The notes: generated from the sequence alone by a model not told the origin. Counted from the first letter of the stretch, positions 1 to 6,690 are shown. The stretch: DNA of 11,692 nucleotides from DAIOHQ01 sp036744635 (GCA_036744635.1 DAIOHQ010000156.1:1-11692); one strand, 5' to 3'. Made by a program: numbers and translations.

Positions 1-1
1 T

Positions 2-667
2 TCGAGCATTGTGGGCACAGGTAGTGTGTACATTCAATTGCAACCCGCTCTAATGGTTCGCGTCACCTTTATTTCGCCCCAGCAGGACGGGAGCAGTTTG
101 GGAGTCGCGTCGGATGACAAACCAGTGTCATGGACGATCGCTCCGGTAAGCAGCGGTCCGCACGGGTGGTCAGCTGGAGACCTTTTTGTTCGAGGGGATT
201 CCCACGATCATTGGATCGGGAGTCCACTCTGGAAGCAAATTCAGAAGATCCAGCAGGCCGAGCCGGATGCTGTGGACAATTTCGTGTCTGACTGGCAACT
301 CGATAACCCTGTGGGAGCATATCCCGAAATCCTTTCGGGGATGGCTTTTGATAATACCGGCCTCTTTGGTGGGAATCTCATTGTCAGCAGCATCGCCGGC
401 AGGATTTATCTTGTCGATGCGCAGGGCAATTACGCACAGCTCGCCCAGCTTCCCAAGCCGATTTTCAATGATGAAGGCGGTAGTGTCGTCGTAGGTCTTC
501 TCGACGATCTCCGTGCGCTGGCCATTGCCGTTCAGCGTGTAGTCGTATTCCTGCCGCAGCTGCCAGTGTCACGGTATCGATATTGCCAACCGGATCTCAG
601 CCGTCGTACTGGTAGTCGATCGTCGTCTGGCTCTGGAACGTGCCGATTGAGATTGTCGTATTCGTAG
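2..667 (+). CDS. Fragment of an unrecognised exported-type protein, 5' end outside window
   Basis: This frame is open from the left edge to a TAG at 665-667, so the true start lies outside; GTG at 11 is only the first in-window start. I do not recognise the family. Codons up to about 475 read like a real protein, including a stretch GMAFDNTGLFGGNLIVSS followed by RIYLVDAQGNYAQLAQLP, the style of beta-propeller-like or PEP-CTERM-associated secreted proteins. From about 478 the plus-strand translation turns into Arg/Ser-rich nonsense, because that DNA reads sensibly on the minus strand as an Rhs repeat (separate entry). The PEP-CTERM gene after the TAG is in the same frame, so both could be pieces of one gene split by an inserted antisense segment. 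A chance junction or an assembly chimera would look the same. Confidence 0.4.
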   Translation, partial: SSIVGTGSVYIQLQPALMVRVTFISPQQDGSSLGVASDDKPVSWTIAPVSSGPHGWSAGDLFVRGDSHDHWIGSPLWKQIQKIQQAEPDAVDNFVSDWQLDNPVGAYPEILSGMAFDNTGLFGGNLIVSSIAGRIYLVDAQGNYAQLAQLPKPIFNDEGGSVVVGLLDDLRALAIAVQRVVVFLPQLPVSRYRYCQPDLSRRTGSRSSSGSGTCRLRLSYS

Positions 668-675
668 TGGGTGAT
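477..675 (-). pseudogene. Decayed Rhs/YD-repeat fragment
   Basis: The minus strand carries three short peptides typical of Rhs/YD-repeat proteins, each in a different frame. They are ITHYEYDNLNR (675 down to 643), GTFQSQTTIDYQYDG ending in TGA (644 down to 597), and WQLRQEYDYTLNGNGQRTEI continuing to VEKTYDD (565 down to 485). The first two meet at a one-base frame change near 644. The third is preceded by a stop at 571-569. Intact Rhs proteins are usually very large, so only a small degraded piece is present. It lies head-on between two plus-strand fragments that share a frame, which suggests an inverted insertion. The YD-type motifs are seen directly; the decay and insertion history is inferred. 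Confidence 0.5.
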
Positions 676-1207
676 CGTCGGCACCGAAAGTCTTTTCCTC
701 CGTCACGCCGCCGGCGCGGGCGATCAATACCTGCAGGATGCCTCCGGGGGCGCCGGCGCGGGCGGCAAGCAGGTCATGCAGAATGACGATGCCCGTTGGA
801 CGGGCGATTACTCGGCAATCACGTACATTACCGCGAACCTGCGTAACGAAGGCAGCACCACGCTCTCCATGCGCCTGGCGATCGAATACAACGACGGCAT
901 CACCCAGTACGTCTCCACCGATCCCGTTACTCTTTCGGTGGGCAGCGGCTGGCAGAGCGCGCGCTTCGATCTGGACGCAGCCCACATGAGCCTTGTGCCG
1001 GGCGGCGGATCGAACAGCCTGAGCACCGCTCTGTCCGGGGTTCAGGAGTTGCGCCTTCTCTCATCTCTCAATGGCCTTTCGTATATGGGTGATGTGACGA
1101 CTTCGGTGGTCGGAGTCGATAACGTCGCCGTGCCTGAGCCGGGTTCGCTGGCCTTGCTGGCCGCAGGCGCGATTGTCTTCTGCGGCGCCGGCCGGCGGCG
1201 GCTCTAA
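671..1207 (+). CDS. PEP-CTERM sorting-domain protein, N-terminus missing
   Basis: The C-terminus is a clear PEP-CTERM tripartite signal (about 1130-1204): VPEPG, a hydrophobic helix SLALLAAGAIVFCGA, then basic RRRL and the stop. In this system an exosortase (EpsH/XrtA type) processes the tail during export to the cell surface or extracellular matrix. The body (WTGDYSAITYITANLRNEGS, then SVGSGWQSARFDLD) resembles the beta-sandwich, carbohydrate-binding-like region of many PEP-CTERM proteins. The frame begins with GTG at 671, but there is no signal peptide and no clear ribosome-binding site, so the real N-terminus has been lost. The first credible residues are around 710. The DNA just upstream is antisense Rhs sequence, and the upstream plus-strand fragment is in the same frame across a single TAG. 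It is probably a remnant. No exosortase gene is visible. Confidence 0.65.
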   Translation: MIVGTESLFLRHAAGAGDQYLQDASGGAGAGGKQVMQNDDARWTGDYSAITYITANLRNEGSTTLSMRLAIEYNDGITQYVSTDPVTLSVGSGWQSARFDLDAAHMSLVPGGGSNSLSTALSGVQELRLLSSLNGLSYMGDVTTSVVGVDNVAVPEPGSLALLAAGAIVFCGAGRRRL

Positions 1208-1227
1208 CTCGAATGAGGAGATCCATC

Positions 1228-1293
1228 ATGTCTTGTACATTTCGCTCGCGCAGAGGCTTTACCCTGGTCGAGTGCCCGAGCGGGATCTTGTAA
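1228..1293 (+). pseudogene. Truncated type IV prepilin-like leader (21 codons)
   Basis: An ATG at 1228 follows a good Shine-Dalgarno (ATGAGGAG, 1213-1220). It encodes a basic leader, MSCTFRSRRG, then FTLVE, the classical prepilin peptidase cleavage and N-methylation motif G|FTLxE. The hydrophobic helix that should follow is absent: the frame continues CPSGIL and stops at TAA 1291-1293. Planctomycetes often encode many DUF1559/GspG-like prepilins, and this looks like the head of one with the body deleted or frame-shifted. I could not find the missing helix in the other plus-strand frames. From 1294 to 1442 I see no further gene. The leader motif is seen directly; pseudogene status is inferred from the missing helix. 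Confidence 0.6.
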
Positions 1294-1442
1294 GGGCCGT
1301 TTCAGCGATCGCGAACGCCGATGTATTTCCCGCACGCGGGCCATCACCGGGAGATGTTTCCTGCGGCTGCACGTAGCCAACCCCGACGCCGTAACAATCC
1401 TTGGCGCGGCCCGTACGTCGCGAAACGCCACAGAGAGTAATT

Positions 1443-2429
1443 GTGAACCAAAGAGAAAACGCACTCCGCATCCTTCGCTTCGATCATCCCGAACGGGTGG
1501 CCATGGGCATGCCCAACTGGGGGGTGTGCTACGTCGGCTGCAACAACGATGGCTATGACATCGGCGAAAACGATGCGCCGGTCGGCCAGCCTTGGACCGA
1601 CATCTGGGGAGTCGTGTGGGAGCGCGAACTGCCGGGGATCATGGGGTATCCCAAGGTGCATCCGCTGGCGGAGATGGAGAGTCTGAAGAACTACCAATGG
1701 CCGGACCCGGATGATGAACGCGTGTGCCGGAAGATTTACGATCTGGCCAGGCAATATCCGGGCAGGGGGGGCGGCGACACATTCCTGTCGGGAAGCCATC
1801 GCAGCACGCTGTGGGAGCGGGCGTACAAGCTGGTGGGGATGGAGAACATGATGATCGCGATCCACACCGAGCCGGGATTTGCCCGCGAGGTGTTGCATCG
1901 TATCATGGATTTCCAGGTCGGCATCGCCAGGCATTACCTGGCCGTCGGCATCGAGGTGGCCAGTCTGGGGGATGATCTGGGAACGCAGTGCGGGCCGTTG
2001 CTGGGTCCGCAGGTGGTCGAGGAATTCCTGGTGCCGGAATACCAGCGCCTGTTCAGCCTCTATCGCCAGCGCGACCTCATCATCGAGTTCCACAGTTGCG
2101 GGAACATCGAATCGGTGGTGGAGACGTTCATCAAGCTGGGCGTGCATGCCCTGAATCCGGTGCAGGCGCTGGCCAACGACCTGGACAAGCTGCGGCGGAT
2201 GACGCAGGGGCGGATGGCGTTGTGCGGGGCGGTGAGCACCGGGACGGTCATGCACGGCCCGGCCGAGAAGATCGAGGCGGAGGTGCGGCAACGCCTGTGG
2301 CAACTGGGGCGCGAAGGCGGGTATTTCTGCTCCCCGGATCAATACCTGCCGTTTCCGCCCGCGCATTCGGAGGCCTTCGCCAAGGCGGTGTGCGATCACG
2401 GCACCTACCCCCTGCGACCCGCGGAATGA
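1443..2429 (+). CDS. Uroporphyrinogen decarboxylase (URO-D)-like / MtaA-type methyltransferase family protein
   Basis: The protein is 328 residues if it starts at GTG 1443, which gives the family-typical opening (NQRENALRILRFDHPERV); a TTG at 1401 in the same frame would add 14 atypical residues. The site before GTG (AGAGAG) is weak. It is a URO-D superfamily TIM barrel. GDDLGTQ (about 176-182) and the HSCGN motif (217-221), with Cys296 in YFCSPDQYLPFP, fit the His-x-Cys...Cys zinc site of MtaA/MtbA-like cobalamin methyltransferases rather than the haem enzyme HemE. Family members move methyl groups between a corrinoid or thiol and a substrate. No corrinoid protein or haem gene is near, so the substrate is unknown. 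It is the first gene of a five-gene run, and a heptamer hairpin fills the 83-base gap to the next gene. Confidence 0.85.
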   Translation: MNQRENALRILRFDHPERVAMGMPNWGVCYVGCNNDGYDIGENDAPVGQPWTDIWGVVWERELPGIMGYPKVHPLAEMESLKNYQWPDPDDERVCRKIYDLARQYPGRGGGDTFLSGSHRSTLWERAYKLVGMENMMIAIHTEPGFAREVLHRIMDFQVGIARHYLAVGIEVASLGDDLGTQCGPLLGPQVVEEFLVPEYQRLFSLYRQRDLIIEFHSCGNIESVVETFIKLGVHALNPVQALANDLDKLRRMTQGRMALCGAVSTGTVMHGPAEKIEAEVRQRLWQLGREGGYFCSPDQYLPFPPAHSEAFAKAVCDHGTYPLRPAE

Positions 2430-2434
2430 AACGT

Positions 2435-2492
2435 CAGTGGGCAGTCAGCAGTGGGCAGTCGGCAGTAAGACAATTCACTGCTGACTGCCCAC
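2435..2492. repeat. Heptamer inverted-repeat element A (CAGTNNG family)
   Basis: Five consecutive 7-bp units fill 2435-2469: CAGTGGG, CAGTCAG, CAGTGGG, CAGTCGG, CAGTAAG. After a six-base spacer the inverse arm follows (2476-2492). Positions 2437-2453 and 2476-2492 form a perfect 17-bp inverted repeat. Shifting by two heptamers (2451-2466) gives an alternative stem with one wobble pair and a loop of about 9 nt. The element starts five bases after the uroD-like stop and ends eight bases before the AAGGAG ribosome-binding site (2501-2506) of the Tm-1-like gene. It lacks a T-run, so it is not a classical intrinsic terminator. Confidence 0.85.
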
Positions 2493-2512
2493 GGCTTCAC
2501 AAGGAGAAGCCC

Positions 2513-3727
2513 ATGGGTAAGTGCATTGCCTTGCTCGGCGCATTGGACACCAAGGGATCTGAGTACGAGTTTGCGAAACGGTGCATCGAGGCGCGCGGAC
2601 ATTCGACGCTGCTGATCGATACCGGCATCCTCGCAGCCCCGACCATTGCCCCCGATATCACCCGCCAGGAGGTCGCCCGCGCCGGAGGCGCGGACCTGGA
2701 TCAATTGGCCTCCAGGAAAGACCGCGGCCAGGCCATGGCGGCGATGGCGCGCGGCGCGGCGGTGCTGCTCCCGCGGCTATACACCCAGAAGCGGTTTGAT
2801 GGAGTAATCGCGCTGGGCGGGACTGGCGGCACCAGCGTGGCTACCGCGGGCATGCGGGCCTTGCCTCTGGGCGTGCCCAAAGTGATGGTCTCAACCGCCG
2901 CCGGCGGGGATGTCTCGGGCTACGTTGGCGTGAAGGACATTGTCATGATCCCCAGCATCGTCGATGTGGCGGGGATCAACCGCATCAGCCGCGAGGTCTT
3001 CGCGCGAGCGGCCGGGGCGATCTGTGGAATGGTCGAGGCGGCGGTCCCGCCGGGTCAGGACAAGCCGCTGATCGTCGCCAGCATGTTCGGCAACACCACC
3101 CCCGCGGTGAATATAGCCAAGGAAATCCTCGAGCAGGCGGGCTACGAGGTGCTGGTCTTCCACTGCACCGGCCAGGGCGGCCGGACGATGGAGAGCCTCG
3201 TCGAGGCCGGCACCATCAGCGGCGTATTGGACATGACCACTACTGAATGGGCCGATGAGCTGGTGGGCGGCGTCTTCTCCGCCGGACCGACGCGGCTGGA
3301 GGCCGCCGCCCGCAACGGCGTGCCCGCGATCGTCTGCCCCGGCTGTCTGGACATGATCAACTTCGGGGCGCCCGATACCGTCCCGGCGCAGTTCAACGGG
3401 CGCACGTTCTATCAGCATAATCCCAATGTCACGTTGATGCGGACGAACGTGGAGGAATGCCGCCGGCTCGGAGAGATCGTCGCCTCGAAGCTGAATTTGA
3501 GCACCGGGCCGGTCACGGTCCTGCTTTCGCTGCGCGGCGTGAGCATGATCGATCTGCAGGGCCAGCCGTTCCACCTGCCGGAGGCCAACTTTGCCCTGTT
3601 CGACCATCTCAAGCAGAACCTGCGCCCGGACATCCCGGTCATCGAGATGGACTGCGCCATAAACGACCCCGCGTTCGCTACCCGCTGCGCCCAGGTATTA
3701 CTGGCCAGCCTCGGGAGGAACGGGTGA
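2513..3727 (+). CDS. Tm-1-like ATP-binding domain protein (UPF0261)
   Basis: The start is ATG 2513, six bases after AAGGAG; the frame is open far upstream, but that part lies inside the uroD-like gene in another frame. The product is 404 residues, the normal full length for bacterial UPF0261. Hallmarks are LGALDTKGSE (8-17), GGTGGTSVAT (102-111), STAAGGDVSGYVG (127-139), a second-subdomain GNTTPAV (193-199), FHCTGQGGRTME (216-227), CPGCLDMINFG (275-285) and HNPNVTLMRTN (302-312). The fold has two Rossmann-like subdomains with nucleotide bound between them. The family matches the N-terminal half of tomato Tm-1, which inhibits tobamovirus RNA replication; the reaction in bacteria is not established. 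The next gene matches the C-terminal half, so the two products probably act together. Confidence 0.93.
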   Translation: MGKCIALLGALDTKGSEYEFAKRCIEARGHSTLLIDTGILAAPTIAPDITRQEVARAGGADLDQLASRKDRGQAMAAMARGAAVLLPRLYTQKRFDGVIALGGTGGTSVATAGMRALPLGVPKVMVSTAAGGDVSGYVGVKDIVMIPSIVDVAGINRISREVFARAAGAICGMVEAAVPPGQDKPLIVASMFGNTTPAVNIAKEILEQAGYEVLVFHCTGQGGRTMESLVEAGTISGVLDMTTTEWADELVGGVFSAGPTRLEAAARNGVPAIVCPGCLDMINFGAPDTVPAQFNGRTFYQHNPNVTLMRTNVEECRRLGEIVASKLNLSTGPVTVLLSLRGVSMIDLQGQPFHLPEANFALFDHLKQNLRPDIPVIEMDCAINDPAFATRCAQVLLASLGRNG

Positions 3728-3735
3728 ACCAGGAA

Positions 3736-3817
3736 TTTTGGATTGCGGATTTTCAATTCGGGTGCCCTTTGGGCGTTGCATTCAAATCCAAAATCCGTAC
3801 TCCGCAATCCAAAATCC
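3736..3817. repeat. Heptamer inverted-repeat element B (GGATTGC family)
   Basis: The left arm 3736-3749 (TTTTGGATTGCGGA) and the right arm 3801-3814 are perfect 14-bp inverses. The right side has 7-bp periodicity (AAATCCA, AAATCCG, TACTCCG, CAATCCA, AAATCCA from 3784). The 51-base interior holds a second small hairpin, GCCC-ttt-GGGC at 3764-3774. Segments 3738-3751 and 3801-3817 are identical to 5568-5581 and 5611-5627 in element C. The right arm ends four bases before the AAAGGAG ribosome-binding site (3818-3824) of the next gene, so a folded stem would touch its translation start region. Confidence 0.85.
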
Positions 3818-3830
3818 AAAGGAGCTTCCC

Positions 3831-4658
3831 ATGAACGAAACGCGCAGCAGCATCCTGAAACGCTTCCGCGAGAAGATCGCCTCCGGAAAACCCATCATCG
3901 GCGGCGGGGCCGGCGCAGGCATCAGCGCCAAGTGCGAGGAGGCCGGTGGCATCGACCTGATCGTGATCTACAACTCCGGGCGCTTCCGCATGGCCGGGCA
4001 CGGCTCCTTGGCCGGACTGATGCCCTACGGCGATGCCAACGCCATCGTCATGGAGATGGCCAACGAGGTCCTGCCGGTGGTCCGCAAGACGCCGGTGCTG
4101 GCCGGCGTGTGTGGAACGGATCCGATGCGTTTGATGGACAAGTTTCTGGCCCAGGTCAAGTCCGTGAGCTTCGCCGGCGTTCAAAACTTCCCGACGGTGG
4201 GGCTGATCGACGGCACTTTCCGGGCCAACCTCGAAGAAACCAACATGGGATACGGCAAGGAGGTCGAGATGATCCGCATGGCCCATGACCTGGACCTGTT
4301 GACCACCCCCTACGTCTTCGATCCGGCGGACGCCACCAGCATGACCCGCGCCGGAGCGGATATCCTGGTGGCGCACATGGGCCTGACCACCGCCGGCTCC
4401 ATTGGCGCCAAGACCGCCAAGACGCTGGAGGCGTGTGCCGAGCAGATCGACCGCATCGTTGACACGGCCAAATCCCTGCGCGGCGACATGATCGTCCTCT
4501 GTCATGGCGGCCCCATCGCCGAACCCGCCGACGCCGAGTTCATCCTCAGGCGCTGCAAGGGCGTGGATGGATTCTACGGCGCCAGCTCCATGGAACGCCT
4601 CCCCACCGAGCGCGCCATCACCAGCCAAACTGCGACATTCGCGGGGATCCGTCGCTGA
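3831..4658 (+). CDS. Phosphoenolpyruvate hydrolase-like TIM-barrel protein (PF09370 type; Tm-1 C-terminal-half homolog)
   Basis: The start is ATG 3831 after AAAGGAG with six-base spacing. An upstream in-frame ATG at 3738 would translate the hairpin element and is rejected. The product is 275 residues, the usual length. Conserved stretches are PIIGGGAGAGISAKCEE (21-37), IYNSGRFRMAGHGSLAGLMP (46-65), GVCGTDP (92-98), GVQNFPTVGLIDG (116-128) and HMGLTTAGSIGA (182-193), ending CHGGPI and FYGASSMERLP. Databases call this family a predicted signal-transduction TIM barrel or PEP-hydrolase-like protein, and its true substrate is uncertain. In fungi and plants the domain is fused behind a UPF0261 domain, as in tomato Tm-1; here the two are neighbours 103 bases apart. 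The family call is firm, the reaction is not. Confidence 0.92.
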   Translation: MNETRSSILKRFREKIASGKPIIGGGAGAGISAKCEEAGGIDLIVIYNSGRFRMAGHGSLAGLMPYGDANAIVMEMANEVLPVVRKTPVLAGVCGTDPMRLMDKFLAQVKSVSFAGVQNFPTVGLIDGTFRANLEETNMGYGKEVEMIRMAHDLDLLTTPYVFDPADATSMTRAGADILVAHMGLTTAGSIGAKTAKTLEACAEQIDRIVDTAKSLRGDMIVLCHGGPIAEPADAEFILRRCKGVDGFYGASSMERLPTERAITSQTATFAGIRR

Positions 4659-4678
4659 GGACTATTGAGGAAACAGCA

Positions 4679-5560
4679 ATGGTTCAACTGACGATGCTCA
4701 ACTCAATGGCGGATCCCGATTTCGCCGCCGCCCTCGACCGGCATCTGAAATGGGGGCTGCACCTGCTGGATCTGAAGGATTGCATCTTCGGCAAAGGCAT
4801 TGGCGAGCTGACGGTTGACGAAGCCGAGCGCGCCGCGGAGATGATTCGCGCCCGCGGGCGCGGGCTGGAGGTCTACTGCTTCTCGACGGGCCTGATGGGT
4901 GAGCATCTTGAGAAGGGCGAAGCGCACTTCCGCCACCAGCATCTCGAGCGGCTCGAACCAGTCCTGGCCAGCGCGCGAATTTTGCGCCCGAAGCTGATCC
5001 GGCTCCTCGCGTGCCAGACGACCCAGCGGCGTCATCTCGGCAACGACGTAGGGGCGGCAGGGGGGGCCGCGGAGTACATACAAAAGTCTTGCCGCTGGGC
5101 CTTCGATGTGTACCGCGAGATGATTGACCGCATCCATGCCGCCGGCTGCACGACCGTCATCGAGAATGAAATTGGCGACTCGATCTTCTCCACGCCGCGC
5201 GAGGTGTGCGATTTCTTCACCCAGTTGGGCCGGGCGGATCGCGTGCGCTTCACCTGGGACATCGCCAACCTTTGGCAGATGGGGACCTTTCCATCGATCG
5301 AAGTCTACGAGCAGCTCAAGCCGTGGATCGGATTCGTACACGTCAAGGGCGGCATGGACGCGCCCGGCCGGCCGGGGATCGCCTGGGCCAGCGCCCTGGA
5401 GGATGCATCCTGGCCGGTGTTGCCGATTCTGCGCCGCGTGGTGGCGGATGGCGTGAGCCCGGTGTTGTGCCTCAACTCTTCGCACGGGGTGGCCAAAGGC
5501 GGGTACGACTACTCGAACGTCGCTAAGCGCGACCTGGATTTTCTCAGACAAAACCTGTAG
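4679..5560 (+). CDS. Sugar phosphate isomerase/epimerase-like TIM barrel (xylose-isomerase-like, AP_endonuc_2 superfamily)
   Basis: ATG 4679 lies 20 bases after the previous stop, with GAGGA about eight bases upstream, which indicates translational coupling. The product is 293 residues. Features of the family are IENEIGDSIF (161-170) with Glu162 as likely metal ligand, FTWDIANLW (191-199) with Asp194, and GFVHVKGG (218-225) with His221. The usual metal-binding Asp-x-x-His pattern around 194-197 appears as Asp-Ile-Ala-Asn, so one customary His is Asn. Such proteins isomerise or epimerise sugars or polyol-derived acids, often as partners of Gfo/Idh/MocA dehydrogenases, one of which is encoded next. 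The substrate cannot be told from sequence. There is no signal peptide, so it is cytoplasmic. Confidence 0.85.
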   Translation: MVQLTMLNSMADPDFAAALDRHLKWGLHLLDLKDCIFGKGIGELTVDEAERAAEMIRARGRGLEVYCFSTGLMGEHLEKGEAHFRHQHLERLEPVLASARILRPKLIRLLACQTTQRRHLGNDVGAAGGAAEYIQKSCRWAFDVYREMIDRIHAAGCTTVIENEIGDSIFSTPREVCDFFTQLGRADRVRFTWDIANLWQMGTFPSIEVYEQLKPWIGFVHVKGGMDAPGRPGIAWASALEDASWPVLPILRRVVADGVSPVLCLNSSHGVAKGGYDYSNVAKRDLDFLRQNL

Positions 5561-5567
5561 GGGAATG

Positions 5568-5627
5568 TTGGATTGCGGATTGCGGATTGAACTCAATCCA
5601 AAATCCAAAATCCGCAATCCAAAATCC
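5568..5627. repeat. Heptamer inverted-repeat element C (GGATTGC family)
   Basis: The left side has three heptamers (GGATTGC, GGATTGC, GGATTGA; 5570-5590). The right side runs AATCC-based heptamers from 5595 to 5627. Positions 5568-5581 and 5609-5622 form a perfect 14-bp inverted repeat; nested inside, GGATTGA (5584-5590) and TCAATCC (5593-5599) pair with a two-base gap. It sits seven bases after the isomerase stop and just before a weak AGAGAA ribosome-binding site (5630-5635). It shares family and near-identical arms with element B 1.8 kb upstream, but has a much shorter interior. Confidence 0.85.
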
Positions 5628-5640
5628 TTAGAGAACGACC

Positions 5641-6690
5641 ATGAGTTACCAACGTGAATTTCCGCGGCGGCTGGATGTGGCCCTGGTCGGCGCCGGCTCG
5701 CACGGCTATCGCAACATCCTTCCGACCTTCAATTTCCTGCCGCTTCGGCTCCGCGCGGTGTGCGATGTCAATGAATCGCTGGCCCGCGTAACGGCCGAGC
5801 AATATGGGGCCAAGCCCTATACCAGCACCGCAGAGCTGTATCGCAACGAGAAGCTTGACGCCGTCTTCCTGTGCGTCTCGCCGCAGCTTCATCCGAGCCT
5901 GGCCATCGAGGCGTTTGAGGCGGGCGTGAACGTCTGGATGGAAAAACCCGCGGCCATGCGCGCCGGGGAAACCCGCGAGATGATCCGCCGCCGCGGTGAG
6001 CGCATCGCCGTCGTCGGTTTCAAGAAGGCGTTCATGCCCTCGACGGAGAAGGTGATCGAGATCTTTGCCAGGGAAGAGGGCGGCCCGCTGCGCACGCTTA
6101 CCGCCGAGTACCCGATGAGCATGCCCGAAGATGGGGCGGCGGTCCTGTCCGACCGGCGCTTCACCAACTGGCTGGGAAATGGGATTCATCCGCTTTCGCT
6201 GCTGATCGCCGTCGCGGGGCCGGTCGAGGCCGTCACCGTTCATCGCACGACGTTCGGCGGAGGGTTCTGCATCCTCGAATTCGCCTCGGGCGCGCTGGGG
6301 AGCTTCCACATGATCGAAGGCGGAGCCGGGTACTTCACCGCCGAACGCTATCTCTTTGCGGGCAAAGGTTGCGAGGTGGAGATCGCCAACGGCTGGCGCG
6401 TCACGCTGCGCCGCGGCCAGCCGTTCGACTATGCACACACCACGAGCTTTGTCCCGCCCGGTTTCGAGCATGGGTCGTTGATTTGGGAACCTCAGAATTT
6501 CCTCGGCACGCTGGAGAACAAATCGCTCTTCACGCAGGGCTTCTACGGGTGCATGAAGCACTTCTGCGACTGCGCCCTCGCCGGCACCCCCGCAACCCGC
6601 GGCCACCTCGAGATGGCCTTAAACGTCATGCAAGCCTACGAAGCCGCGCTCCTGTCGAACGGCCACCGCATCATGACGGCCGATATCTGA
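5641..6690 (+). CDS. Gfo/Idh/MocA family NAD(P)-dependent oxidoreductase
   Basis: ATG 5641 opens a 349-residue protein of normal family length. The N-terminal Rossmann domain begins DVALVGAGSHGYRN (12-25, dinucleotide-binding GxGxxG variant), then AVCDVN (39-44) and FLCVSPQLHPSLAIEAFEAG (76-95). The catalytic lysine motif EKP is at 101-103. The second domain carries NGIHPLSLLIAVAG (180-193), where the family usually has His-x-x-Asp; here the Asp position is Ser186 while His183 is kept. Members oxidise or reduce sugars, inositols and amino-sugar derivatives in the cytoplasm. The preceding TIM-barrel isomerase is a common partner, suggesting a two-step sugar conversion. It is the last gene of the run, and the hairpin at 6702-6746 may end the transcript. 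Confidence 0.92.
   Translation: MSYQREFPRRLDVALVGAGSHGYRNILPTFNFLPLRLRAVCDVNESLARVTAEQYGAKPYTSTAELYRNEKLDAVFLCVSPQLHPSLAIEAFEAGVNVWMEKPAAMRAGETREMIRRRGERIAVVGFKKAFMPSTEKVIEIFAREEGGPLRTLTAEYPMSMPEDGAAVLSDRRFTNWLGNGIHPLSLLIAVAGPVEAVTVHRTTFGGGFCILEFASGALGSFHMIEGGAGYFTAERYLFAGKGCEVEIANGWRVTLRRGQPFDYAHTTSFVPPGFEHGSLIWEPQNFLGTLENKSLFTQGFYGCMKHFCDCALAGTPATRGHLEMALNVMQAYEAALLSNGHRIMTADI

Noticed and set aside
569..985. Minus-strand 138-codon frame over the PEP-CTERM gene
   Set aside because: It is mostly antisense to the PEP-CTERM gene; the Rhs-like motifs in this area lie in other frames and end at about 675.
1344..2399. 351-codon minus-strand frame across the UroD-like gene
   Set aside because: Its His/Arg/Pro-rich translation has no recognisable domain, and the plus strand encodes clear URO-D motifs.
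1988..2512. Upstream extension of the Tm-1-like reading frame into the previous gene
   Set aside because: The extension is out-of-frame UroD-like sequence and the heptamer element; ATG 2513 has AAGGAG and the family-typical N-terminus.
3738..3830. In-frame ATG 31 codons upstream of the TIM-barrel gene
   Set aside because: It would translate hairpin element B; the ATG at 3831 has the proper ribosome-binding site and usual family length.
3753..5617. Long minus-strand frames (3753-4628 and 4703-5617) opposite the two TIM-barrel genes
   Set aside because: They are shadows of recognised plus-strand genes, with compositional bias and no domains.
5593..6606. Long minus-strand frame opposite the oxidoreductase gene
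   Set aside because: It is antisense to an intact Gfo/Idh/MocA gene and has no motif.
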